The notes below the pieces were generated by a model that had not been told where the DNA came from, did not search any database, and was given only the letters and a program-made list of their open reading frames with translations. A DNA stretch of 64,000 bases from positions 18,341,501-18,405,500 of the forward strand of contig JARKIP010000035.1 in NCBI GenBank assembly GCA_029990175.1. The letters are read 5' to 3'. Each line of letters starts with the position of its first letter. Position 1 is the stretch's first letter. Below are positions 47,506-58,590 of this stretch, in pieces. The position numbers and the translations under genes were made by a program. This DNA is from Petunia secreta. Taxonomy: Eukaryota > Streptophyta > Magnoliopsida > Solanales > Solanaceae.

Positions 47506-49300
47506 AACCTTTGCTCGCCCTCGAGCAATCACAACTAACTTCCCAACCTCGGTAGAACAGGTCTGCCTATGACTGTGGTTGATACCGACCATTGAACAAA
47601 TGCACACATGACTACTATGGGTCCAACCAACATGCCAATAATATATATAACTCAAAACATGCTAACAACCACCCCAAGACGACTCAAGTGCACCAACTCG
47701 ACTCATTGCAACCATGCTCCCACAAAGTCACACCTACCTACTCAACCAAGAAGCCACGACTTCACCTATCTCATGTAAACCGTGTGCCCTCACTAATAAT
47801 GAAGCAAGAGAGTGTCCCCCAAATAACACACACAACAATGAATATCAAGAATAGAACGGGGACAATAGCATAGAAAGAATTTACTCACTCTCATGAAAGG
47901 CTCACATATCACACACGATGTACCATAGGCTTGCCCGTAGTGTAGGACTCCACTAATGTAAGCTCACTCCAATCGGGATTAACTAGGACTTTAAAGGGTT
48001 GTGATGTAGGCTAAGGGGCTGGTAGGATACATATGGGTAATAGTGACTACCTCCCCAAGCACTTTAATACATCACAATCAATTTGAGCACATATCTCATC
48101 AAAGCCACCAATTTCACCACCCAACCAATTCCACACACACCTTTTTCTACAAGTAGCAAATTTTATTTTAAGCACAACACTAGCAAGGATGGATATTCAT
48201 TTTTTTTCTCTTTATTTCTTTTTCCAATTTTTTCCAGCTTTTTTTTTCTTTTCATTTGTTTTTTTTTTCTATTCACTTCTTTCCAAACCTTTCCAATGCT
48301 CTTTCAACTACTTCACAATTTATCAAATATTCCCCTCATTGGTTCCACTCAAAAACCTCCTAATATTTCAACCACAAACTCCACAATGATATACAATTAT
48401 CAATTAAAGTGCTTAAAGAGTAAAGGTCAATAAAAAGTAATTTAGAACAAGTGGGTAGGCTTGCAGTGTGGGTGCCAACAAAAGGTCAAAGAGATCACAA
48501 CAATCAAGTCCACGGTATATATAAGGGTAGGCAAATCAAGGTCAAAGGCTTATCCAACAAGGCCTGTATCATTTCCCGACTAGAGCAAACCAAAGATTTC
48601 GCTTTGCACACACACAGGGCAAGTTCTAGATACCAATATGCAAACATGGAACACAATAGAATATGCCTCACAACACACATTGCGCACAGTCCATACAAAA
48701 TGGCTCCATCACAACTCTCAATCAAGCAAATAGGGTGCAACTTGTGGAAAATTAAGCACGAATCCACAAAGGTTCACAACAAAGTCAAGTGAGTGGACTC
48801 AAGCATCTCAAGAGGGTCATTCCATATTTTCTAGGCATGCATCACAATTTAAAACCAAAGAACACCACACATAGCACATGCAACAAGTTCAAGTACACCG
48901 GTATCAAACAAATCAAAGCCACCTAGCATTCTACCTATTTCTTTCGTCTATAGCCACCTATAACTAACTACTCTAATCCTAATAGAAATAAAAAAACTAC
49001 CCGGTTCAAAGGCCTCCCCGTGGAAAAGAACCGAGGTCATAAGAAAAACCACGGGGTGGATGACATGTACCACTAACAAAGACTAAAAAGAAAATCTTTT
49101 TGGATTTTTTCATTAGTTTTCTAATCTTTTTTCATTTTTCATATATTAAAGCAAGAAACAGATAAAAATAAAGTCAAGTGACAAAAGAAAATCCTAACGG
49201 TACATGCATCCCTAATCTCAAAAATAAAGGGGAGTTCCTCCACCCCACACTTAAATCAAGCAATGTCCTCAGTGCTAAAAATAAAAATGCAAGGGTAAAT
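47506..49300 (-). other. Athila 3' noncoding region
   Basis: Between the extra ORF and the polypurine tract. It holds T-rich low-complexity DNA at 48190-48290 and no recognisable frame. Related sequence (ACCCGGTTCAAA ... AAAAGAACCG) also occurs in the outer element near 60890-60930. Confidence 0.6.
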
Positions 49301-49354
49301 AAACTTCCCTGAGGGCCAGTCGGCCTACAATGGACGGTGCGATGTAGTGCGGTC

Positions 49355-50643
49355 CTAATCCTCATCCTCCCCGTCTGTGGTACCTCCCTCTGCATCTATC
49401 TCCACACCATCACTGTCCAGATCACGATCTAAGATGTCCGAATCAGTGTTCTCATCCTCCTCTGGGGGTAGCACCACTGTCTGAGTCATACCCAGCAGGC
49501 GTCTCGAAGACTCCAATAAAGGAACTGTGCGATCAAGCGCAGCCATATCCATACCAGCCTGCCGGGCCATATGCTCCATCATCAGGTACTGACGTGCGGA
49601 CAAGTCGACGTCTGTGTCCCGCCACTCGTCTGCTGTCAGTCGCACTGGTGCAGTAGTGGTCGCACTCTTCACCGCTGCGATAACAAAAGTCTTCTCAATA
49701 TCGGGGACAATGCGATCCCCGACCTCATCAACTGGGACTTCCTCACTCTCTAGATACCGAGTGAGGATGTTCCAAAGTACAATCGGCTACATGTCTTCGA
49801 GTTCCTTTGCTGCTTCATCATCTTCAGCATATAGTAGCCAATGTTAACCGGCCTCCCGGTCATGAAAAAGTAGATCATGCACGCCCGAGTCTTGGTGACC
49901 TTGGAATAATGGGACGCAGGTAGTATGCGTGCATTGATCAACCTCATCCACACTCGAGCTGTCTTCAGAAAGTGCGAACAGAGCATGTGTATATGTCTAC
50001 CTGTCTCAGATTGCTCCCACCGATGGGTGGAGCCTTCACCACACAGTGCCTCTCGCATGGCCTTGTAATCAGGCCTCTTTATGAACTCCCTCAGCTCGTC
50101 ATAATCTTGGTCCTCCACCCCTCAAGAAGGTGTTCAATGCAGTGTGATCTAATTTGACCTTCTTCCCACGAATGGAGACCATATCGTCATCTTTCCACGC
50201 TTCCATAGGGTCCCAATTGGCGTAGAACTCCTGCACAAGGTCGAGGTTAGCATGGACCAGACTCTCAAAAAGACCGAGTCCCAATGCAAGGTGTGAATGG
50301 CCTCTCCCACACCTCGACACTTTTGCATCAACTTCCTCTCATCAATGGCTTGCTCGGGAATATATCCCGTAAGCCGCACGTTCTTGTACCATGTTTGGCT
50401 CTCGCCCTTCTTGACAAAGGAGAGGCCGAACCTCGTCCTACCACCAGGCCTTGGGATAGGCACCGCATCTTTGGGAACTCTAGCCTTGGGCTTGTCCTTG
50501 GCCTTGGGCTTGGCCGGTGCCTTGCCCTTTGCTTTGCTAGATGAGGCCTCGGCTTGTAGTGACCTTTTAGGAGCCGAGGTGGAGGAAGAACCCATTTTGT
50601 TGGATGTTCTAACCATGGTACCTACATCAAACAATAATGCCAA
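49355..50643 (-). pseudogene. Extra post-pol ORF of the Athila element
   Basis: Read in several frames on the - strand. A basic N-terminal region (50643 inward) has ASSSKAKGKAPAKPKAKDKP. A middle part has LVQEFYANWDPMEAWKDDDM (50320-50099), then DYDELREFIKRPDYKAMREA and SHFLKTARVWMRLINARILP (50118-49750). An acidic C-terminus is rich in Glu and Asp (49672-49355). It sits in the env position, but no signal peptide or membrane segment is seen. The layout resembles the 'putative plant transposon protein' ORF found in plant retroelements, by recall. Its role is unknown. Frame changes near 50230 and 49800 break it. Confidence 0.6.
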
Positions 50644-51364
50644 TGTGAGATTTCAATTCAAGCACAAAGTTAATTGAGTGGGTCACCACCCCACACTTGT
50701 CGCTTATTAAATTCATTAACAATTCAACTCATAACCACGAGCGACCCCACACTTAGCGAAAACAAGCATTGCACAAATTTCCATGGGTGTAGACTTCATG
50801 ATCAAGCTAGTGGGGGTTACAAAATACCCAATTTTATGCATGTGTGACGCCCAATGTTCAACATAAGCCTAAGGATACCCTTTCTACTCAAGAATTCACA
50901 AGGTTAAGCATTTTTCATAGTTGAGGCATTTTATCAAACACTTGGTGTGCACAATTTTCAACTTACAATTTCAAAGGCTAATGTAATGTATCAACCCTCC
51001 CAAATTGTTCGGATATCCCTTTTTGCAAGTATACAAGCCAAACATTAAGCACAATTAGGAATATAGGCAATTTAAGATCAAATTCTAGATAACATGCTTG
51101 CACACAAGTTAGGATTAAACATGGAAAGAGGATGATAACTTACTATGTAATGGAAAGAGAAGGAGGAGAAACACTTACTTGAAAAGTTTAGGATAATTGG
51201 AGAAGAACTTGAAATGAATTTCAAGAAGTAGGAGTGATTTGGGGGAGTTTTTGGAGTGTTTTGAGTGAAAATTATGAAGAAAAAGGGAGGGGGATCGGGT
51301 GAAAAGGGGGCAAGGGAATCCGAGTCACGGGTCAAAACCCGTTTTGACCCGGATTTTAAAAAAA

Positions 51365-51600
51365 TTTGCCTGGCGCCATAGGGGCGCGGCACGGACCAAT
51401 GGCGCTCACAAAACTGCGCCTACTAGTCATCCAGGCGCGGTGGGAGGCGCGGGGCGCTCCCATAGCGCCCAAGATTTGGCGCACACTGATTGTCCAGGCG
51501 CGTTGGGAGGCGCGGGGCGCTCCTAAACGCGCCCGAGAAATTTTTTTCGTACCGAATTCTAGTCCAAGCGCGGGGCATGCCTCAAAGCACCCCAGACCCC
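51365..51600 (-). repeat. CpG-rich imperfect tandem repeat
   Basis: Two clear units of about 64 bases containing CCAGGCGCGGTGGGAGGCGC and GGGGCGCTCC, plus degenerate flanking units, between pol and the extra ORF. The local GC content is far above the surrounding DNA. Related GGCGCGG/GCGCC strings occur in both LTRs at 47085-47300 and 58180-58400. Confidence 0.75.
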
Positions 51601-51772
51601 ACAATACATCAACTGCATCTCGTTTAGCACTCCCGACACCTGCAAAAATGACACTACAAAACGAAAATTACGTGACACTATAAAACACAAAACAACTAAA
51701 CTATTACAAGTACAAACTCGGGTTGCCTCCCGAGAAGCGCCTTATTTAACGTCGTGGCACGACGAGTATCAA

Positions 51773-52681
51773 TCATGGATCCCTCAAGGTAATGGAGGTA
51801 CGATGATTCACCGAACCTCCCCAATAATGCTTCACTCTTTGGCCATTCACCAAGAACGTCTTCTCCGAATCGGGGGCTCTCAACTCAACCGCTCCATGTG
51901 CGGTAACACGAACTACTTCAAACGGCACCGACCATCTTGACTTCAACTTGCCCGAAAACAGCTTCAACCTCGAATTAAACAACAACACCAGCTGCCCAGG
52001 CTCAAACTGACGCCGCCACTTCTTTGTCCGTTCCTTATACAATTTTTCATTCTCATAAGCATGGAAACGGAACTCTTCAAGCTCATGCAATTGAAGCATT
52101 CTCTCCCCATCCGCCAATGCCATATCAAGATTGAGCTTTTGAATCGCCCAATATGCTTTATGCTCTAGCTTAACGGGCAAATGACAGGCCTTACCATAAA
52201 CAAGCCAATATGGAGAAGTTCCAATAGGACTTTTAAATGCAGTCCGATAGGCCCAAACAACATCATCTAACTTCATAGCCCAATCCTTCCTTGAGGCATT
52301 CACAGTCTTCTCAAGGATTTGCTTGATCTCTCTATTTGACACCTCCACTTGGCCAATAGTTTGGGGATGATAAGCAGTTGCCACCTTGTGGCGAACCCCA
52401 TACTTGGCTAACAGTTTATTGAAAAACCGATTGCAAAAATGAGTACCTTCATCACTGATTATAGTCCGCAGTGTCCTAAAACGAGTGAAAATATTTTTCT
52501 TCAAGAATTTTACCACCACACTCGCATCATTTGTTGGAAGTGCCGCAGCCTCCAGCCATTTAGATACATAATCAACTGCCACAAGAATGTATTTGTGGCC
52601 CATGGAAGGCGGGAACGGACCCATGAAGTCAATCCCCCAACAATCAAACAGCTCAATCTCCAAAATATTGTTCAAAGGCAT
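51773..52681 (-). pseudogene. Athila integrase catalytic and C-terminal domains
   Basis: A 302-residue open frame. The DDE triad is visible: Asp18 (CWGIDFMGPF), Asp77 (IISDEGTHF) and Glu113 (GQVEVSNREIK), giving the expected D-x35-E spacing. The C-terminal part has FEPGQLVLLFNSRLKLFSGK and VNGQRVKHYWGG. The HHCC zinc domain lies just upstream on the same strand (about 52690-52880, CHSSPYGGHFGG and CDRCQRTG) but is cut off by stops. Integrase inserts element DNA. This domain itself looks intact, but it is separated from the rest of pol. Confidence 0.88.
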
Positions 52682-52927
52682 CTCGTGACGCCTAGAAATA
52701 GTACCCGTTCTTTGGCAACGATCACACTGCTTAACAAGAGCATTAGCATCTCAACAACGTAGGCCAAAAGAACCCAGACTGAAGTACCTTTTTAGCTGTT
52801 CAATCTCCACCAAAATGGCCACCATAAGGAGAGGAATGGCAGCTTTGTAGAATCGGCTCAACTTCTTCCCTTGGAATGCACCTCCTAGCCAATTGGTCAG
52901 GGCCTATCTTGTACTATAAGGCTCATC

Positions 52928-53545
52928 TCACACATAAAATCTGTTGCGCTTTCGCTCAGCTGTAGCCCCAGGAGGATACACATTACTCACAATTAAGTTC
53001 ACCATATCAGCATACCATGGCACCTCAGCTACTGCTAAAGCAAAAAGCTGCTCATCAAGGAATACTTCTTTAATCTCAGACCCTTCATCTACATGATCTC
53101 TATTCTCCAGCCTTGACAAATGATCAGCTACTTGATTCTCGGTCCCCTTGCGATCTCGAATTTCAACATCAAACTCTTGCAATAGGAGAACCCATCGAAT
53201 TAGCCTAGGCTTGGAATCCTTCTTCTCAAATAAATACCGGATTGCGGCATGATCAGTGTAGACAACAACACGAGTGCCAACCAAATAAGATCTGAATTTA
53301 TCAAAAGCATACACAACGGCTAGCAACTCCTTCTCAGTGGTGGTATAATTGGATTTTGCTGCATCAAGAGTCTTGCTAGCATAATAGATGGAGTGAAAGA
53401 TTCTTCCAAGTTTTTGGCCTAGAACAGCCCCAATAGCACTATCACTCGCATCACACATCAATTCAAATGGCAAAGACCAGTCAGGAGCAATGATGATTGG
53501 TGTAGTCACCAACCTTTTCTTCAATTCTTCAAATGCCTTGGACAA
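52928..53545 (-). pseudogene. Athila RNase H domain
   Basis: A 205-residue frame. Acidic residues of the RNase H fold are visible in LMCDASDSAIGAVLG, TEKELLAVVYAFDKFRS, VVYTDHAAIRYL and ENQVADHLSR. It would remove the RNA strand during reverse transcription. It overlaps the RT frame with a shift near 53530, so it is not joined in frame to RT. Confidence 0.88.
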
Positions 53546-54788
53546 GCATCATTCAACTCAAATTTCACATCCTTCTCCAACAACTTGCACATGGGATTAG
53601 AAATTTTGGAGAAGTCCTTTATGAAACGCCTATAGAAACCTGCATGTCCCAGAAAACTACGCACCCCCTTAACAGAGATAGGTGGTGGTAATTTCTCAAT
53701 TGCCTCAATCTTCGCTTTATCTACCTCGATCCCTTGCTTTGACACCTTGTGCCCAAGTACTATGACTTCTTGAACCATGAAGTGACATTTTTCCCAATTC
53801 AGCACCAAATTTGTTTCTTCACAACGGCTCAGCACAGCGTCTAAATTCTTCAAGAAATCATCAAAGGAATCACCAACTACCGAGAAATCATTCATGAACA
53901 CCTCAACAAATTTTTCCACCATGTCAGTGAAATAGCCATCATGCATCGCTGAAAGGTCCCAGGGGCATTACATAATCCGAACGGCATCCTACTAAATGCA
54001 TAGGTGCCGTATGGACAAGTAAATGTAGTCTTCTCTTGATCTTCAGGATCTATCACAATCTGATTGTAGCCCGAATACCCATCGATGAAGCAATAATACT
54101 CATGCCCAGCAAGTCTATCCAGCATCTGATCAATAAAGGGGAGTGAGAAATGGTCTTTCCTGGTGGCCTTGTTCAACTTTCTATAATCAATGCAGATTTG
54201 CCACCCTGTGACTGTTCTTGTAGGAATCAATTCATTATGCTCATTCTTCACCACTGTCATGCCTCCCTTCTTAGGAACAAATTTCACTGGACTCACCCAC
54301 TTGTTGTCAGAGATAGGAAAAATAATACCAACATCGAGCCACTTGATAATTTTTTTCTTCACCACCTCCTTCATGATTGGATTTAATCTCATCTGCTGCT
54401 CTATGGATGGCTTATGGCCTTCCTCCAAAAGAATTTTGTGCATCCAAAAAGAAGGACTAATCCCTCTAATATGAGCAATGGTCCAGCCAATAGCTCTCTT
54501 GCGCTCTCGCAGCACTCTCAACACCTTTTCAACCTGCACATCAGACAATAAAGAAGAAAGGATCACGGGCAAGGTATTACCCTCACCCAAATAAGCATAA
54601 CGCAAATGCGCAGGTAAAGGTTTGAGTTTAAGAGTAGGAGCCTTTTCAATAGACGGTTTAGTAGGAGTTAAGGTCAACGGTCTATCAAGCTCCTCAAATA
54701 TCTTCCACCCTGGGATGAATTTACTCTGCATATTATGAATCTCCACATCAATTTCCTCATCCTTCAAGATATTATCATCATCACACAA
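53521..54788 (-). pseudogene. Athila reverse transcriptase, two frames, active-site change
   Basis: The first part (54788-53892) has VSPVKFVPKKGGMT, ICIDYRKLNKATRKDHFSLP, the motif A region YCFIDGYSGYNQI and RMPFGLCNAPGTFQRCM. A one-base frame change near 53935 leads to the second part (53946-53521), with VEVFMNDFSVVGDSFDD, LGHKVSKQGIEVDKAKIEAI and FLGHAGFYRRFIKDFSKI. The family motif is F/YMDD. Here the first Asp is Asn, a G-to-A type change that should abolish catalysis. Confidence 0.9.
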
Positions 54789-54900
54789 GAGTGCCCTCTC
54801 CAGACTAAGAATGACCTCTCATCAGCAAACAACTCTTCATCTACCACTTTCACCATGGACAACTCTTCATAATGGGAAGGAAGCCGGGTTGCTCTGAACA

Positions 54901-55012
54901 CATTGAACACAACTTCTTCACCATTTACCTTCATAATCATCTTTCCAGCTCTAACTCATTGAACATAACTTCTTCACCATTTACCTTCATAATCATCTTT
55001 CCAGCTCTAACT
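54901..55012 (-). repeat. 56-bp tandem duplication in pol
   Basis: Two adjacent 56-base copies (54901-54956 and 54957-55012), each starting CATTGAACA, differ at one base. 56 is not divisible by three, so the frame between protease and RT is shifted. Confidence 0.93.
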
Positions 55013-56484
55013 CTAATGACACCATCAGCAGTAGCCAAGAATCCTCTTCCCAAGATGAGAGGGACCTCAGGATCAGCTTCATAATCAAGAATAATGAAGT
55101 CAACAGGAAATATAAATTGACCCACTTGTACAAGCACATCCTCAATAATCCCATCGGGGCATGTCAAAGATCTATCGGCCAGTTGCAGGGTCACAGTAGT
55201 TGCTCGTCGTTCACCCAGGCCTAGCTTTCTGAAAACTGATAAAGGCATTAAATTCACACTAGCACCCAAATCACACAAAGCTCGTCCAACCTCATGCTCC
55301 CCAATTTTCAAGGGAATAGTAAAACTGCCAGGATCCTTCAATTTCTGAGGAAGGTTGCTTCTTACTCTAGAACTGCACTCCTCAGTGAGTGCTACTGTCT
55401 CGAACTCAGTCAGTCTTCTCTTGTTAGCAACAATATCCTTGATGTATTTAGCATATTTGGGAACAACCCGCAAAAGCTGCACCAAAGGAATATTTACCTG
55501 AATCTGACTTAAGATCTCCAAAAATTTCTTGCATGCTGCATCAACTTTCTGCTTCAGAAGTCTCTGAGGGAAAGGTGGTGGTGGTCTCACAATAGCAGGC
55601 TCGGGCTGCTTTTCTATCACTTTCTTAGCTTCTTTCTCCACCTCTCTATTAGCATTAGGCTCTAACTCTCCAACAGGCTTCCTTGGCTGTGGGGGAACTT
55701 CTTCTAGAGCTCTTCCATTCCTCAAAGTAACTGCTTGCATAAATTCTTTAGGATTTTTCTCTGTATCACTTGGCAAGGCACCCCAAGGTCTGTTATTCTG
55801 TGCTCCAGCTAGCTGCCGCATTTGTCTCTCAAGATTTTTCTGAGCATTGGTCAAATCTTTTATTATTTGTGCCTGAGCTGCTGAATCATCCATGAGTTTT
55901 TGCTGCCCTGCAAGAATTTTTCTAAGCATATCTTCAACTGAACTAGGCTGCTGTGGCTGAGCCTGCGACGGTGACCCCTGCTGTGGTGAATTTGGAAAAT
56001 TATTTTGAGGTCTGTCATTGCTTTGTAGCTGCTCACGGTTATCCCTCCAAGAAAAGTTTGGGTGACTACGCCAATTGGTGTTGTAGCTATTACCATATTG
56101 ATTGCGATTCTGACCCTGTGGCCTGTTCTGATTACCCACACAATACATTGACTTTGGATTAGATGGACAGATGTCAGTGGCATGATCATCTCTACAAACC
56201 TCACAAAAGACTTGAAATTGTTGCACTGGAGCTGCTTGTTGTTGAGTCTGCGGTAGAGCTAGCTTGCTAATTTGATTAGAAATAGCATCCATCTTCGCCC
56301 TCAGCTCTGAAACTGCATCTAACTGAAGTACCCCAGCATCTTTCTGCGCAGTAGCTCTACCATCTCCCTGCCAATCAGGATTGCTCTGCGAAAACTTGTC
56401 TAGTAAATCATAGATCTGGTCAAAGTTTAAGGCCAGTACTTGGCCTCCAGCAACAGCATCTACCACGATCTTAGTGTGTGCCAA
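54937..56484 (-). pseudogene. Athila gag C-terminal region and protease
   Basis: A 515-residue frame. A zinc-knuckle-like CEVCRDDHATDIC (residues 94-106, C-x2-C-x3-H-x4-C) is followed by an Asn/Gln-rich stretch, a Pro-rich region, and the aspartic protease ALCDLGASVNLMPLSVFRKL with the second motif PLILGRGFLATADG. The D-L-G-A form is usual in Athila-like proteases. The frame ends in the 56-bp duplication. The protease would cut the polyprotein. Here it cannot be made as one chain with gag (frame break at 56490) or RT. Confidence 0.88.
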
Positions 56485-56492
56485 AACCTGAT

Positions 56493-57116
56493 TTATTGGT
56501 TATGGTGCGGACAATATCTCAATAAAGCTTTAAACCGCTCCCAGGCTGAATACAAAGACTCTCCTTCTATCTGTCTGAAGGACATAATTTCACTCCTCAG
56601 CCGGGCTGTCTTGGCAGATGGATAAAACTTATCTAATAACTTCTTAGCCAAATCATCCCAAGTAGTGATAGACCCAGGCTTTTCAGTCTTTAACCACTTC
56701 CTTGCTTGCCCAATCAGTGAAAACGGGAACAATGTCAAGCGAACATAATCAGTAGGAACTCCGGTCGGTGTATAAGTATCACTGATCACCAAGAAATTCT
56801 GAATGTGTTGCTGCGGATCTTCATGAAGTAATCCAGCATATTGCCCAGTCACAAGCAGCAACTGAAACATGCCGGGCTTAATCTCAAAGTGCCTGGTGAT
56901 AGCAGGCTTCACAATGCTAGACGCCACTACTCCCAGGATGGGAAGGGCAACATCTCGCACCGCTACTACTCGTTCTTCTGCCATTTCAGTGGGCAAGGAA
57001 GCAAGTACAATTGCTAGTGCTTCTCGGTCTCTCGCTTCTCTTCTTACCCTTCTCAAGGTCCTTTCAAGCTCGGGATCAAAAAGTTCGAGTGGTTCGTCCC
57101 TTCTATTCCTTTGCAT
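56493..57116 (-). pseudogene. Athila gag N-terminal region (retrotransposon gag domain)
   Basis: A 207-residue frame starting 101 bases inside the primer site. The gag domain is clear: FEIKPGMFQLL, EDPQQHIQNFLVISDTY, RLTLFPFSLIGQARKWLKTE, PGSITTWDDLAKKLLDKFYP and GESLYSAWERFKALLRYCPH. This is the capsid-type region of Athila gag. It stops after CPHHNQ, where family members continue. The next frame starts with a different phase, so there is a break or small deletion at about 56485-56500. Confidence 0.88.
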
Positions 57117-57216
57117 GCAAAACCTGTAGCCTAAAACAGCACAAGAAATTCAACAAAAAATTAAACTTGAATAGATAATAAGTAATCGTTCAAAAAGAAA
57201 ACAGTCAATTATTTAG

Positions 57217-57234
57217 TCCCCGGCAACGGCGCCA
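57217..57234 (-). other. Athila primer binding site, tRNA-Asp
   Basis: The - strand reads TGGCGCCGTTGCCGGGGA, complementary to the plant tRNA-Asp 3' end, six bases from the LTR. This primer is typical of Athila. Confidence 0.9.
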
Positions 57235-57240
57235 AAAACT

Positions 57241-58585
57241 TGTTGCTCCCAACGCACACGCAAGTATACGTGGTCGACAAGTAATAAAATGATAAGTAGA
57301 GTATCGTTCCCGCGAGGACTATTCAGACTGCACTCCAAACAAACAATTTCTTAACAACTACTCAGGGATCTTTTTCAATAGTGAGAGTATTATTAACTAA
57401 AGAACAATAATTTAAATGGTGGAAAATCAGTCAAACAATGGTGCAAACTTTGGTTGTAAACAATATTAACGAAACGGTCCAGGGTCAGAGCTACGACCAA
57501 TCCAATTGAGTTTTCCAATTGATTCTACTTCTCAAATTCCGGATTACTAACTAACAGATTAACTGTACCCGTAAAAACCTTTCGATTCTTCACGGTCTAT
57601 GCATGCTACTCCAATCCCTATATGTCTATGGGTTGAATCCCGTGCACGCATTAACGAATTTTGTAATTAGTTAAGCTAGGCGAGCAAGTATATGTCTATC
57701 CTACTCACAAATTGGTTCCCCGCTGCCCAGGTTCACAATCTGGCCCTACTCTTTCTTATTGTTTTCATAAATTCCCTCTTTTGAGTTCAATCTAAGAACC
57801 ATAGATAATGCATAACTATTGGGCCCTAATAATTAAACAAGTAAAATCAAGAATGAATAAATTATCCGTTATGGGATTCAATATATGGAATTCAATCTTC
57901 AAACATCAACTTTCACGAAATACTCTAACCCTAGAACGAAAGATTTAGCCACGCATACTCATAATCACAAGACAATGATTTAATGAAATAATGATGAAAT
58001 TATTAATAGATGAAAGAATAGGAGTAAAACTCTTGTTCAATGAAGTATGGTGCTCTCAAGTTGCTCCAAAGTCTGAACTCCCTTCAAAAACTAAGTAAAG
58101 GAGTATTTATTGTGTTTACAAAAGACTAGCAATTAGTTACGCCTAAGCCTAGACGAAACAGGACTTCCAAAAACGCTCCAGGGGCGCTATAGCTGGTGCC
58201 CCGCGCCTCAAAACACGCTCAACAAGTCAGAGTCCGTCAAATCTTGCACGCAATAGCCATGCCCCGCGCTCCAAAACGCGCCAAAAAGCTGAGCGCCATA
58301 CCAGGCGCGGCGCGCCACCCAACGCGCCTGCCCATTTTCAGCTTCTCTTCGTCTGTAGCTCGCGTCGCGTCGTGCCTCCTTGTGCTCGATCCAATCCTCA
58401 ATCAAATTCCAACATTTTCTTGCTCGATCATACTCTTTAAAGCTCCAATTGCACTTCATAACAACCTACAAGCATACGACATAAAATCAGTGCAAAATCA
58501 CATTCGTTAACTAGAAAACGTGCGAATAAAGTATCCAAATGTGAGGAAATATTAAAGAATTATAGGCATAAAATGCCAAACATCA
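57241..58585 (-). repeat. Athila 5' LTR (1345 bp)
   Basis: TGTTGCTCCCAACGC start and ATGCCAAACATCA end on the + strand, GTTGT duplication immediately after. A CpG-rich stretch at 58180-58400 matches that of the 3' LTR. Confidence 0.94.
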
Positions 58586-58590
58586 GTTGT

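Larger units (their letters stand above)
46151..58585 (-). mobile_element. Complete Athila-type Ty3/gypsy retrotransposon (12.4 kb)
   Basis: LTRs at 46151-47491 and 57241-58585, TG...CA ends, perfect target duplication GTTGT (46146-46150 and 58586-58590), tRNA-Asp primer site and a polypurine tract. The - strand order is gag, protease, RT, RNase H, integrase, GC-rich repeats, extra ORF, noncoding region. The gene order and primer are those of Athila. All proteins are recognisable but the polyprotein is broken in several places. The LTRs are very alike by eye, so insertion is fairly recent. Confidence 0.95.

Noticed and set aside
48083..48433. Phe-rich + strand frame of 116 residues
   Set aside because: T-rich low-complexity DNA in the Athila 3' noncoding region, antisense to the element.
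50284..50677. + strand frames of 86-126 residues rich in Leu, Gly and Ala
   Set aside because: Shadows of the Lys/Ala/Pro-rich start of the Athila extra ORF on the other strand.
46151..58585. Athila extra ORF as a viral envelope gene
   Set aside because: No signal peptide, no membrane-spanning segment and no fusion-type features can be seen. It only occupies the env position.
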